The translations under genes and the position numbers were made by a program. The notes under the pieces are model-generated. The model was not told the origin of the DNA and ran no database searches. It worked only from the letters and a program-made list of their open reading frames with translations. Positions 7,585 to 16,440 of a DNA stretch of 28,173 bases are shown here, piece by piece (positions within the stretch are counted from its first letter, which is position 1; each line of letters opens with the position of its first letter). This DNA is from CAZBDV01 sp964490765. Lineage in GTDB: Bacteria; Cloacimonadota; Cloacimonadia; Cloacimonadales; JAJBBL01. The stretch is from contig CAZBDV010000029.1 in NCBI GenBank assembly GCA_964490765.1, positions 1 through 28,173 of the forward strand, read 5' to 3'.

Positions 7585-10500
7585 ATGAGACATTCTCAGA
7601 CATTTTTTTGCACTCCCTGTGAACTCAGTTTTTACGGGATTGAAAAAACAGACCGGGCTGATCACACTCAAATAGTAGACGATAAGTTTTGCTACAGGAC
7701 GTTATCATTTTTACTTTTCAGAATCTCGGTTACCCTGATACTATTATGCTGTGGGATAAACTTGCTGAATGCCTCCCCCTTTAGCGTAGTCCATGTTTCA
7801 GAGAATGAGGTAATCCTCGATTTCGCTCTTCCAGATTACGAACTGAAGGAGATTGAGCATGAGGGTAATCTCTACCACCGGATAACAGGTAGTTTCACCC
7901 ACTTTCACTCCCTTGAGGGATATCCTCTCATTCCCTATTTTTCGGAGATAGTTGGTATACCGGTTGACGGCGGAATAACACTCAGTATCGAAAATATTGT
8001 GCAGAAGACTCAGAGAGGTGTTACTATCTATCCGACTGAAAAGCTGGTAATCGGTTCTGAAACCTCAAGCGGTAATTCGGTAACTATAGTGGAACAACCG
8101 AGCGGCTCAGAGCCTGAAGAAATTGATTATATCTTCTATCGTAATAGAAATGCCTATAACAGCAGTGAAAACTATCCGCTTAATATCCTGGAGGAGGGTT
8201 ATAGTGGTTTCGCTTCTGACCGTCGCTATGCAAGCTTCAGACTCAACCCTTTCAGATACAATGCTGCTAGCAGTAGTCTATCTGTGATTTCAGAAGCTAC
8301 AATCCGCATTACCATACAGGGTGACAAGAGCGTCTCCAGAGACTTTATACCGGGTAGAAGCTATATCGACCGTCTGGGAGAGCTCTTCTTTATCAATGAC
8401 GAACAGTCACGCTACTGGCGGAAAACAAGAGACTATAACCCCGACTATACCCCGTTACGTTCATTCGGCATTTCTGAGATTCAGTTTATTGTAGATAGTG
8501 AAGGTATATATCGTGTCACCTATAGTGACATTCAAGATATCATCAATCTCTGGGAGGAAGAATTAGAATATCAGGTTGACCTCGATCTGGATAGCCTTGA
8601 TCCTCGTTATCTGCAACTGGAGAACAAAGAGAACGTCGTTCCTGTTCACTTTATCGGAGAGAGGGACGGTTCTTTCGACCCGGGTGATTACTTCGAGTTC
8701 TTTGGCGACAGGCATTACGGTAAGGAGGGTTATTACGATACTTATACCTCGGAGAACGTATATACTCTCAAGTTAGTCGATCAATGGGGTGCGCGCATGG
8801 CGGTCGAAAACGGCGGTATCAGAGAGACTAACCCGGCAAACTATATTTTACCGGTATCTTATGAACAGACAGTCCACTTTGAAGAACAGGGTTCTGGATT
8901 GCATTTCACACTTGGTAACTACGCAACTGCTCCTAGAGAGGATCTCTGGTTCTGGAAAAGAATCTTTGCCCCCGATCTCGATGTTACACCCTTTCATCTC
9001 GAATATCCCGAACAGACACACCTCAGAGGCTTCGAAGCTGCTGCCTGCCTGGTAGGTTTGACATACATAACTGACACTACCGTTCCTGACCATCGGGCCA
9101 GAGTCAGAATTAATTCCTCTTTTATTAATGATCACTCCTGGTTTGGACAGAGTGAAAAGATCTTCAGCAATACCTCACCCCTGCCCAATCTCTATCTCAA
9201 CCATGGAGAGAATTATCTCTATATTGACCTTCCAGGTGATACCCCAAGTGGACATGCCGAGATAGTATTATTCGACTATCTGACACTCAAATACTGGCGG
9301 GAATATAAGACTGATTCAGACTACATACGATTCAGCCGTCCCTCTAACAGGCCACTCGGCCTCTATCAATTCGAACTCGACAATTTCTCTACTGATCAGA
9401 TATCGATCTATAAGATCAACTCCGGCTTTATAGAGAATCTACAGATCGAACCCTTCTCAGAGACTGGTGGAGCCCCTTACAAAGTTACATTTCAGAACCA
9501 GATTGTAGCTGATAATATTGAATTTATAGCATTGACCGAAGATCAGAAAAAGAGTCCGAAAGAGATTCGGCCCCGTATTCCTTCCGAATTGAAAAATCCT
9601 GACAATACGGCTGATTATATAATCATCACTGTCAGAGATTTCATCGCTGAAGAGGGGACGCAACTATTGAAAAACATCTGGCAGAACCGTGGAGCAGATG
9701 TGAAACTTGTCGATATACAGAATATCTTTGACGAGTTCAATAATGGCATCAGATCAGCAGATGCCATTAAAGATTTTCTTACTTATGCTTACCATAACTG
9801 GTCCATACCGATGACACACGTCCTTCTGCTCGGTAAGGGTATCTTTGATGAAAGAGATTTTAGTGTCCATAGAAATATTAATCATATTCCCTATAAGAAT
9901 ATCTGGACTGACAGGGTGGGTGCAACACCTAGTGACAACTGGTATGCCTGTATTGTTGGTGATGATCCCGCACCTGATATCAATATAAGCAGAATCACTC
10001 TCTGGGAAAGAGATCAAATAATGCCAGTAGCAGAAAAATCCCTCCACTATCTGGAAAACCCCAACTATAATGATCTCTGGCAGAGCACGATAACCCTCGC
10101 TGCAGGTGGCAAAATTACCGATGCCGAGGATATCTTTGCTCAATTGAGCGAAGAACTTCGTGATCTCTGGATTCCGGACGACTTTAATGTTGTCAGAGTC
10201 TATACAAATACACAGCCACCTACTCCACCTCAGTATCTGGGTGGTACCTTCAAGTTAAAAAATACCTGGGATGCCGGTACATATTTTGTGCAGTTCTTCG
10301 GACATGGTGGTGGACGAATCTGGGCAGACTACAACCTACTGAATAATAACGATATTGTGACGCTTAATAATAATAACTACCCCTTTGTGTTAAGCCTTTC
10401 CTGTTACCCGGCTGACTTTTCCAGACCCGGTGCCGGCAGTATCGGTGAGACAATGATCCTGATCCCTGACAGGGGGGCGATTGCCCATTATGGTACTTCC

Positions 10501-12708
10501 GGATTGAGCTATACATACTCAAACGTTTCAATGGCTAATCATCTGAACGAATCTATCTATCACAGAAACCTCGGTAGTTTCGGAGATATTACATCCTACG
10601 CAAAGACAAAATTCAGTGCTTCGGGAGGAACAAGCTCAGCTTATCTCGCTATGACCCATGGCGCAATTATGTTCGGAGATCCGATGATCGGCTTCGACCT
10701 TCCCCAGGACAGAGTTCATATTGAATTGAGCCAGTACAATATTACAGAAGGTGATACTCTACACATCACGGTTGATATGGGTGAAGATATACAATATGCG
10801 AGATTTCTTATTCAGAATGAGGATGAAATCACTCAAAACATTCCCTTCGATATACCGCTTGAAAACGGTATCTTTCAGGCAAGTTATGTTATTCCCAATA
10901 TACCACAGAACATATACAGAAGACTGGTCAAAGTTTATGGATACGGTAGCGAGAGACAGGTTCTGGGTATGACCAACTTTACAGTCGGCCAGACTGCGGT
11001 TGTTGATAATGTTACCATCCCGGCCGAAATTACAGAACACGACCCAGTGCATATTGCCGCAAGATTCTTTGACGAGACTGGTATTCAGTCTGTCCTGGCC
11101 CGTAGTGGTTCCCAGGAGAGAACAATGGTCTATGACCCGGAAGAAGACCGCTATATAACAACAGAACCCTTCCCTGCATCAAACCCGAATCCTAATCCGC
11201 GACAGTATTACTTCATCATCACAACGGGAGCAAACCAGACAGTAACTTCTCCTACATTCACTTACAGAGTTCTGGGACCTGACTTAACGATAACCGAAAT
11301 GGAATTTGCCAGTTTCGATAATCAGCCGGCTATTAAACTTCAAGCAAAAAATATGGGTGATCTGAAATCACCAGAGACTATTATCAGGCTGATAAAAAGG
11401 GTAGATGATATCGATACTGTTCTGAGTGAAACAGACGTCCCGGAGATCTTGCCGCTGGAGAATAACTGGGTGTATATCCCCATCGAACCGATACAGGGTT
11501 CCATCCGTTTCATTGCCAGAATCAATCCAGATGTTGACTTTGCTGAACACTCTCTGAACAATAACTCAATAACATCGCCTCAATATACTTTGAATATGTT
11601 CTACGCAGGAGTTAACAGTGTAACAGAATATAGCCTTGACGGAAACCTTAAATTTGAAATCCCTGCAGGCCTCCTCTCAGAAGAGACGATATTCTATATC
11701 AATAGTGGTCCATTCAAAGAACCGTTAAACCAACCTGATATCAATACGATTGCCCTGATGAACAATAGCTATTCTCGTACTTATGAACTAGGTCTGTTCG
11801 ATAAGAGTGTTTTACCCGATACCCTCGGTACATTACCGGATGACAAGACGATCAGGCTGACCATTGATTATAACCCTTCCAACCCTGATAATATGGAATG
11901 GGAAGATGAGAACAGTTTTGCCTTTTATCGCTGGATAGATCACTATGATAAATGGATACATCAAGGGGGATTCACTTCAACGGTAGATAATCATGTCTAT
12001 CAGGATCTGAAGCGTCTTGGCACTTACACTATTCTGCGCAATAATGACCGCAGAACGCCTACTGTAACGGCGAATGTTCAGGATCAGGAGTTTACATACG
12101 GTGGTTATATTTCCGGTACCGGGATAATATCCTTTACCCTTGCAGATGCTAATGGTATTGATATCTTTGATAAGGACATTGAGCTATTCTTAAACGGAGT
12201 CCCGGTAGATGAACGAGATTTTACAATAGCCGCCAATCCAGGTAATCTGACATCTATACCGATTAAACATCAACTGAATCTCGATGACGGGAATTATACC
12301 CTTTCACTCTCCTGCGCTGATGTTAACGGTAATTTTCAATCACACGACATCAATTTCGTTGTTAACACACGGTTCGAAGTGCTGAATCTTGCCAACTATC
12401 CCAATCCGGTTGTTACTACGACTATTGATCCTGCCAATCAGAACCGAACCAGATTCACCTATGTCCTGACCGATGATGCAGATGAAGTCACTATCAAGGT
12501 CTATACGGTCAGTGGCAGGTTAGTCAAGACCTTCCACAATCTTCCCTCAGGTATAGGCTATCATGAATACCCCAGAACAGTTCTGGGCTGGGATTGTCGG
12601 GATGATAAAGGGTATTATCTGGCCAATGGGGTATACTTCTATAAAATAATTGCCCGTAAAGGGAATAAAACAGCAGAAAAAACGCAAAAGATGGCTATAA
12701 CCCGATAA
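7585..12708 (+). CDS. C25 gingipain/PorU-like cell-surface cysteine peptidase with FlgD/T9SS-like C-terminal domain
   Basis: A 1707-residue exported protein. A hydrophobic signal segment lies at about residues 40-61 (likely cleavage after A63), preceded by an unusually long polar stretch. No other in-frame start exists, and AAGGAG at 7572-7577 supports 7585. A prodomain-like beta-rich region follows, then the C25 domain (about 676-1030, beginning ADYIIITVRDF). Putative catalytic residues are H907 in FGHGGG and C940 in LSLSCYPADF. Their 33-residue spacing equals that of RgpB H211/C244. A CARDB-like domain begins near 1233, and further beta domains follow. Residues 1600-1707 form a FlgD-Ig/T9SS type-A-like sorting domain (YPNP at 1605-1608, GWDCRDDKGYYLANGVYFYKI). 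Adjacency to a PorV-like gene suggests a PorU-type sortase. A secreted protease cargo is the alternative. Confidence 0.85.
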   Translation: MRHSQTFFCTPCELSFYGIEKTDRADHTQIVDDKFCYRTLSFLLFRISVTLILLCCGINLLNASPFSVVHVSENEVILDFALPDYELKEIEHEGNLYHRITGSFTHFHSLEGYPLIPYFSEIVGIPVDGGITLSIENIVQKTQRGVTIYPTEKLVIGSETSSGNSVTIVEQPSGSEPEEIDYIFYRNRNAYNSSENYPLNILEEGYSGFASDRRYASFRLNPFRYNAASSSLSVISEATIRITIQGDKSVSRDFIPGRSYIDRLGELFFINDEQSRYWRKTRDYNPDYTPLRSFGISEIQFIVDSEGIYRVTYSDIQDIINLWEEELEYQVDLDLDSLDPRYLQLENKENVVPVHFIGERDGSFDPGDYFEFFGDRHYGKEGYYDTYTSENVYTLKLVDQWGARMAVENGGIRETNPANYILPVSYEQTVHFEEQGSGLHFTLGNYATAPREDLWFWKRIFAPDLDVTPFHLEYPEQTHLRGFEAAACLVGLTYITDTTVPDHRARVRINSSFINDHSWFGQSEKIFSNTSPLPNLYLNHGENYLYIDLPGDTPSGHAEIVLFDYLTLKYWREYKTDSDYIRFSRPSNRPLGLYQFELDNFSTDQISIYKINSGFIENLQIEPFSETGGAPYKVTFQNQIVADNIEFIALTEDQKKSPKEIRPRIPSELKNPDNTADYIIITVRDFIAEEGTQLLKNIWQNRGADVKLVDIQNIFDEFNNGIRSADAIKDFLTYAYHNWSIPMTHVLLLGKGIFDERDFSVHRNINHIPYKNIWTDRVGATPSDNWYACIVGDDPAPDINISRITLWERDQIMPVAEKSLHYLENPNYNDLWQSTITLAAGGKITDAEDIFAQLSEELRDLWIPDDFNVVRVYTNTQPPTPPQYLGGTFKLKNTWDAGTYFVQFFGHGGGRIWADYNLLNNNDIVTLNNNNYPFVLSLSCYPADFSRPGAGSIGETMILIPDRGAIAHYGTSGLSYTYSNVSMANHLNESIYHRNLGSFGDITSYAKTKFSASGGTSSAYLAMTHGAIMFGDPMIGFDLPQDRVHIELSQYNITEGDTLHITVDMGEDIQYARFLIQNEDEITQNIPFDIPLENGIFQASYVIPNIPQNIYRRLVKVYGYGSERQVLGMTNFTVGQTAVVDNVTIPAEITEHDPVHIAARFFDETGIQSVLARSGSQERTMVYDPEEDRYITTEPFPASNPNPNPRQYYFIITTGANQTVTSPTFTYRVLGPDLTITEMEFASFDNQPAIKLQAKNMGDLKSPETIIRLIKRVDDIDTVLSETDVPEILPLENNWVYIPIEPIQGSIRFIARINPDVDFAEHSLNNNSITSPQYTLNMFYAGVNSVTEYSLDGNLKFEIPAGLLSEETIFYINSGPFKEPLNQPDINTIALMNNSYSRTYELGLFDKSVLPDTLGTLPDDKTIRLTIDYNPSNPDNMEWEDENSFAFYRWIDHYDKWIHQGGFTSTVDNHVYQDLKRLGTYTILRNNDRRTPTVTANVQDQEFTYGGYISGTGIISFTLADANGIDIFDKDIELFLNGVPVDERDFTIAANPGNLTSIPIKHQLNLDDGNYTLSLSCADVNGNFQSHDINFVVNTRFEVLNLANYPNPVVTTTIDPANQNRTRFTYVLTDDADEVTIKVYTVSGRLVKTFHNLPSGIGYHEYPRTVLGWDCRDDKGYYLANGVYFYKIIARKGNKTAEKTQKMAITR

Positions 12709-12751
12709 TGGAGCTTGGTCTTTCAGTTCTGAGCTCTCGAACGGAGGTTCC

Positions 12752-13789
12752 ATGAAGAATTTAGATCTTTTTCGCTATTTAATGATAATAGTGATCTTCA
12801 GTCTGTTTCTGGTATTATCATCACCACTACATGCTGGAAGATATGCAGGAGATTTTATGGAGATAGGCTCCGGGGTCAGGGCTTTAGGTTTTGGTGGAGC
12901 CTTCACTGCAGTAGCCAATGACGGCTCGGCTATTTACTGGAATGCTGCAGGTATATCCCAGATTAAGAGAATAGAAATTGGATTGATGAGATCATATCTC
13001 TACGGCGGGTTGGCACATTACGACCATATTACATACTGCCAGCCACTTCCGAATGACGTTACGATAGGTTTAAACTGGACCCGGCTCTCTATACCAAATA
13101 TACCTATCTTCCCTGAAGAATATCTCATCGGAACAACGATCGATCAGAGAGTTACGTTTCCCAATCTACAGCTACCAGGCCAACCGGACGGCGAATTTAC
13201 CAGTACCGACGACCTCTTCCAGTTTGCTTTCTCCAAAAACATCAGATATGATATGAATCTGGGATGGCTATTTTTCGATCTGCCTGCTGACTTCTATTTC
13301 GGTGGTAATATCAAATACATATCCAGAAAGATTCAAGAATACACAGGAACCGGCACAGGTTTTGATGTTTCACTAATGACCAGACAATATCTCAATTACT
13401 GGTTTGATGTCGACTGGCTCGGTACCTTCTCTATTGGTGTGAATTTTCAAGATATAGGGGGAACTTCCATATCCTGGGATACGATATCCCGACAATCTGA
13501 TGAAGTTGTGATGAACACCAAACTCGGCCTGGCCTATCTTCAGCCGCTGGAAAAATGGAAATCTACGATCCAGATTGCAACTGATACTGATTATCATGTC
13601 TATGGTCAGAAACAGAGATGGGGACTGGAATATGTTTATGATGAGTTCCTCAGTGGCCGGGTAGGATATTACGATGACAATCTCACAACCGGCCTGTCTA
13701 TTCTACTTTTTAATGTTAATCTGGATTACGCATTCGTAACCAATAACCTGGGTAATACCCATCGTATCGGATTACGTGCCAATTTCTGA
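12752..13789 (+). CDS. PorV/PorQ-family outer-membrane beta-barrel
   Basis: A 345-residue predicted outer-membrane protein. A signal peptide (residues 1-28, cleaved after SPLHA) precedes the PorV/PorQ hallmark GSGVRALGFGGAFTA at residues 39-53, continuing with NDGSAIYWNAAG. The rest alternates polar and aromatic residues as beta-barrel strands do, and the chain ends in phenylalanine (GLRANF), the barrel-insertion signature. In Bacteroidota, PorV (LptO) shuttles T9SS cargo to the sortase PorU and is often encoded next to porU, and this order is the same. The Shine-Dalgarno CGGAGG at 12742-12747 is close to the ATG. Assignment to PorV rather than PorQ or another UPF0164 protein rests on context. 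Confidence 0.82.
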   Translation: MKNLDLFRYLMIIVIFSLFLVLSSPLHAGRYAGDFMEIGSGVRALGFGGAFTAVANDGSAIYWNAAGISQIKRIEIGLMRSYLYGGLAHYDHITYCQPLPNDVTIGLNWTRLSIPNIPIFPEEYLIGTTIDQRVTFPNLQLPGQPDGEFTSTDDLFQFAFSKNIRYDMNLGWLFFDLPADFYFGGNIKYISRKIQEYTGTGTGFDVSLMTRQYLNYWFDVDWLGTFSIGVNFQDIGGTSISWDTISRQSDEVVMNTKLGLAYLQPLEKWKSTIQIATDTDYHVYGQKQRWGLEYVYDEFLSGRVGYYDDNLTTGLSILLFNVNLDYAFVTNNLGNTHRIGLRANF

Positions 13790-13802
13790 ACGGGAGCTTG
13801 AG

Positions 13803-14606
13803 ATGATGAGTAAAACAAAAACAATGGGTATAAGGGTATTGTTATTGATGGTATTCACCATACCACTCTATTTCATTAGTTGTTCGGGAACAGAGAGTTT
13901 TGAAGTCGATACCACTCCACCGGCCGAAGTTATTTTGATTCCGCATCTTGGGGACACAGGAGACTCGCTTTACGTTGATGGAACTCTGGTAAACGATTCC
14001 AATAACGGGATCGATACAGTTCCCGATAATAACTGGATCCGAATCCAATGGCATTCGATAAATGACCCTGATTTGGATTATATGAAAGTATACCGCTTTG
14101 GTGATTACTCTGATGTTACACTCGTCGACTCCCTTTCAAGAGCGGAAGTTAATCGCAATGAGTATCTCGATAACAGGCTACATCAAAATAATCCGGTAGG
14201 TCAGACCTGGTCTTACTATGTAGCGGGATACGACATGCATGGCAACCATAGTATCTCTGATACTGTAAGCTATAAACTATTACAGAAACCGATACTCCTC
14301 AGTCCGCCAGATTTTGCCCAGGCCTCTCTGGCAGATACCCTCTCGTTTGAATGGTACGCTACAAATGACGCTATCCATTTTCGGCTTCTAATTTTCGATC
14401 AATACGATAATTACATCTGGCACCACGACTATTACGAAGACGAAGAGACAGAAGTTACACTCGTTGTAGAGTATATGGGCCCCGATCTTTCAGGACACGA
14501 TACGATTATCTGGCGGGTCGATTCTTTCGATGATATTAATGAGGATGGTATAGCAATGAGTGGTGCAGAATCTTACGAACGTGTTCTACACCTCTATTCG
14601 CCATAA
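13803..14606 (+). CDS. Predicted outer-membrane lipoprotein with fibronectin-III-like domains
   Basis: 267 residues from the chosen ATG at 13803 (ATG at 13806 is equally possible). GGGAG at 13792-13796 supports these over an in-frame GTG at 13776 inside the preceding gene. A lipoprotein signal ends FISC with the modified cysteine at C27. Residues S28-G29 do not form an inner-membrane retention signal. Beyond it is one FN3-like domain beginning VDTTPPAEV (near residue 34) and a second beta-sandwich-like region beginning PILLSPPDFAQ. The gene lies 13 bp after the PorV-like gene, so it is probably in the same transcript and possibly acts at the same outer-membrane machine. I cannot assign a named family. 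No catalytic motif is seen. Confidence 0.75.
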   Translation: MMSKTKTMGIRVLLLMVFTIPLYFISCSGTESFEVDTTPPAEVILIPHLGDTGDSLYVDGTLVNDSNNGIDTVPDNNWIRIQWHSINDPDLDYMKVYRFGDYSDVTLVDSLSRAEVNRNEYLDNRLHQNNPVGQTWSYYVAGYDMHGNHSISDTVSYKLLQKPILLSPPDFAQASLADTLSFEWYATNDAIHFRLLIFDQYDNYIWHHDYYEDEETEVTLVVEYMGPDLSGHDTIIWRVDSFDDINEDGIAMSGAESYERVLHLYSP

Positions 14607-14644
14607 CGATAATACAGGAAACTCAGCAGCAGATATAGATTCAG

Positions 14645-15685
14645 TTATCGGTGGCTGATACCTTCTATCTGGTTTAATAAGAGATTCTCTTTATCACTTG
14701 TAATCCCTATTGCCACAATTACAAGCGGTAACAGTGAAGTAAACTGCTTCAGTTTGGTAAAATCCTTCTCGGTAGTTAAGAGATAAGTAAAATTATTCTC
14801 GATTTCCTTACTCAAACGAGCCATCATCTTTTCATTACTGTAGCTGTAGTGGTCGGGCATACGGTAATGTTTGTCGAATCCTATCCCTGCAGATCGAACA
14901 GTATGTTCAAAAGATTGCGGTTGCCCTATCCCGGAAATAAGTGCTGTTTTCTTTCCCCTGATCAAAGCTGGATCAATATCATCTCCATTCGGCAGGTAGA
15001 ACCGTTCTAATCTATTATGGACCTTGATAACTCTCTTGCCAATCCTGGTCAACTCTTTCGGAATCTCATCTTCACCATTGTAGATAATCAGATCAGCATA
15101 ACGGAGTGCAGATAACGGTTCTCTTAATAACCCCGCCGGCAGGACAAATCCATTACCAATCTTTGTTACAGAGTTGAAGAGGACCAGATTGTAATCTTTC
15201 CTGACTTGAAGATGTTGAAAAGAATCATCGAGAATGATATAATCAAGATCAGGAAATTGATCCTGAAGCTTTTTCAGTGAGTTCTTGCGCTTCTTACCTA
15301 CGATTACGGGTATTCCCGCTAATTTCTCCGCCAGTAATAAAGGTTCATCTCCAGCAATATCAGCACCCGATAACAGTCCATCTCTATCTGAAACAAGCCT
15401 GTTTGTGTGTTCATAAGCCCCTTTATAGCCACGATGTGATACCGCTACTCTGTATCCATTATGCTGCAATAGTTTAGCCAGATAGATAGTAAAAGGGGTT
15501 TTACCGCTCCCACCACTCACAATATTACCGACAGAGATAACAGGAACGTTGGGAACAAAAACGGGGAAAAACCCTGCACTGTAAAGTTTACGCCGTAATT
15601 TTATAATAGAGGTAAAGAACAGGGCAAAAGGTAAAAGGAGATAATTGAGAATTGCTCTCCGATAGAAATAACTATCCCATCTCAT
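14645..15685 (-). CDS. lpxK: Tetraacyldisaccharide 4'-kinase
   Basis: Adds the 4'-phosphate to the lipid A disaccharide precursor at the inner-membrane face, which implies a lipopolysaccharide outer membrane. At 346 residues it is full length. An N-terminal hydrophobic segment (about 12-27) precedes the Walker A motif GGSGKTP (58-64). SHRGYKG (83-89) and LDDSFQHLQVRKDYNLVLFN match the conserved LDDGFQH region of the family. The ATG at 15683-15685 has no recognisable Shine-Dalgarno and lies just after a strong hairpin that appears to terminate lemA. It converges on the lipoprotein gene with only 38 bp between stops. Confidence 0.95.
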   Translation of the reverse strand: MRWDSYFYRRAILNYLLLPFALFFTSIIKLRRKLYSAGFFPVFVPNVPVISVGNIVSGGSGKTPFTIYLAKLLQHNGYRVAVSHRGYKGAYEHTNRLVSDRDGLLSGADIAGDEPLLLAEKLAGIPVIVGKKRKNSLKKLQDQFPDLDYIILDDSFQHLQVRKDYNLVLFNSVTKIGNGFVLPAGLLREPLSALRYADLIIYNGEDEIPKELTRIGKRVIKVHNRLERFYLPNGDDIDPALIRGKKTALISGIGQPQSFEHTVRSAGIGFDKHYRMPDHYSYSNEKMMARLSKEIENNFTYLLTTEKDFTKLKQFTSLLPLVIVAIGITSDKENLLLNQIEGISHR

Positions 15686-15702
15686 AAGTTTTGAATAAAT
15701 CA

Positions 15703-15733
15703 GGCAGGAGAGGGGGTTTCGCCCGCTCCTGCC
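15703..15733 (-). terminator. Strong hairpin terminator after lemA
   Basis: GGCAGGAG (15703-15710) pairs perfectly with CTCCTGCC (15726-15733). Inside it, GGG (15712-15714) pairs with CCC (15722-15724) across one mismatch, leaving a 7-base loop. On the minus strand it lies 24 bp after the lemA stop and 17 bp before the lpxK ATG. A short T-containing stretch follows. It would end or attenuate transcription before lpxK. Confidence 0.6.
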
Positions 15734-15757
15734 CTCTTTCGTTGTTGTATGTTCTTA

Positions 15758-16354
15758 TCAGAACTGAACCTGGGGTGCAGTCTGTGTTTCTACAGGAGCT
15801 TCAAAGAAAGGTGCTCGCTCGAAATTGAACATCCCTGCCAGAATGTTATTGGGAAAGATCACTATCATACGATTGTATTCTGCAACCGCTTCATTAAAAC
15901 GTCTTCTGGATACTGCTATCCTGTTCTCTGTTCCAGCCAGCTCATCCTGCAGTCTGATAAAATTCTGATTGGCTTTCAATTCGGGATAGTTCTCGGTTAC
16001 CATAAGAAGCCGCTGTAACGCTCCGGCCAGATTATTCTGAGCTTCCTCATACCTGGCAAAGGCATCTGGATCATTCAGCAGGTCTTCTGTTATCTCAATG
16101 ACACCTCCTACCCTGGCCCTTGCTTCAGTAACCGCCTGAAAGGTCTCCTGCTCGTGTGCAGCATACCCTTTAACGGTTTCTACCAGATTAGGAATAAGAT
16201 CAAACCGGCGCATGAGTTGATTCTGGACTTCTGCCCAGCTGTTATCGATATTTACTTTTAATTGCTGCATCCGGTTATATCTGCCGATAAAAACTGCAGC
16301 TATAATAATGACTATAACCAGTATTATCAGTAAAACGATCAGAAAATTCTTCAT
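15758..16354 (-). CDS. lemA: LemA family membrane protein
   Basis: A 198-residue protein of the LemA family. These are single-pass membrane proteins with an alpha-helical extracytoplasmic domain and no settled function. Residues 2-23 are a strongly hydrophobic anchor. The family core follows: NIDNSWAEVQNQLMRRFDLIPNLVETVKGY, then ELAGTENRIAVSRRRFNEAVAEYN, and the C-terminal FNFERAPFFEAP. The ATG at 16352-16354 is chosen over an upstream in-frame extension to 16444, because CTCCTTT at 16362-16368 gives an AAAGGAG site on the minus strand and the anchor then sits at the N-terminus. A perfect palindrome lies upstream, next to the end of cobA. Confidence 0.93.
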   Translation of the reverse strand: MKNFLIVLLIILVIVIIIAAVFIGRYNRMQQLKVNIDNSWAEVQNQLMRRFDLIPNLVETVKGYAAHEQETFQAVTEARARVGGVIEITEDLLNDPDAFARYEEAQNNLAGALQRLLMVTENYPELKANQNFIRLQDELAGTENRIAVSRRRFNEAVAEYNRMIVIFPNNILAGMFNFERAPFFEAPVETQTAPQVQF

Positions 16355-16417
16355 AACTTCTCTCCTTTTAAAAAGACTTTTGTTATCCGTGATTAGAAAC
16401 CCTTGTTTGCTTCTCGA

Positions 16418-16433
16418 GCAGACTATAGTCTGC
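16418..16433. promoter_or_regulatory. Perfect 16-bp palindrome upstream of lemA
   Basis: GCAGACTATAGTCTGC is a perfect two-fold palindrome 8 bp beyond the cobA stop and 63 bp before the lemA ATG. Its centre contains TATAGT on the minus strand (16427-16422), a fair -10 box placed 18 bp from TTGAAT (16451-16446), a fair -35. It may therefore be an operator over a lemA promoter. Read as RNA, it is a 6-bp stem with a TATA loop and no U-run, so a terminator is less likely. Confidence 0.4.
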
Positions 16434-16440
16434 ACCCTAT

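Noticed and set aside
14607..14650. Inverted CGATAA/TTATCG as a shared bidirectional terminator between the converging genes
   Set aside because: The arms are short, about 33 bp apart, and reach into the lpxK stop; no U-run follows.
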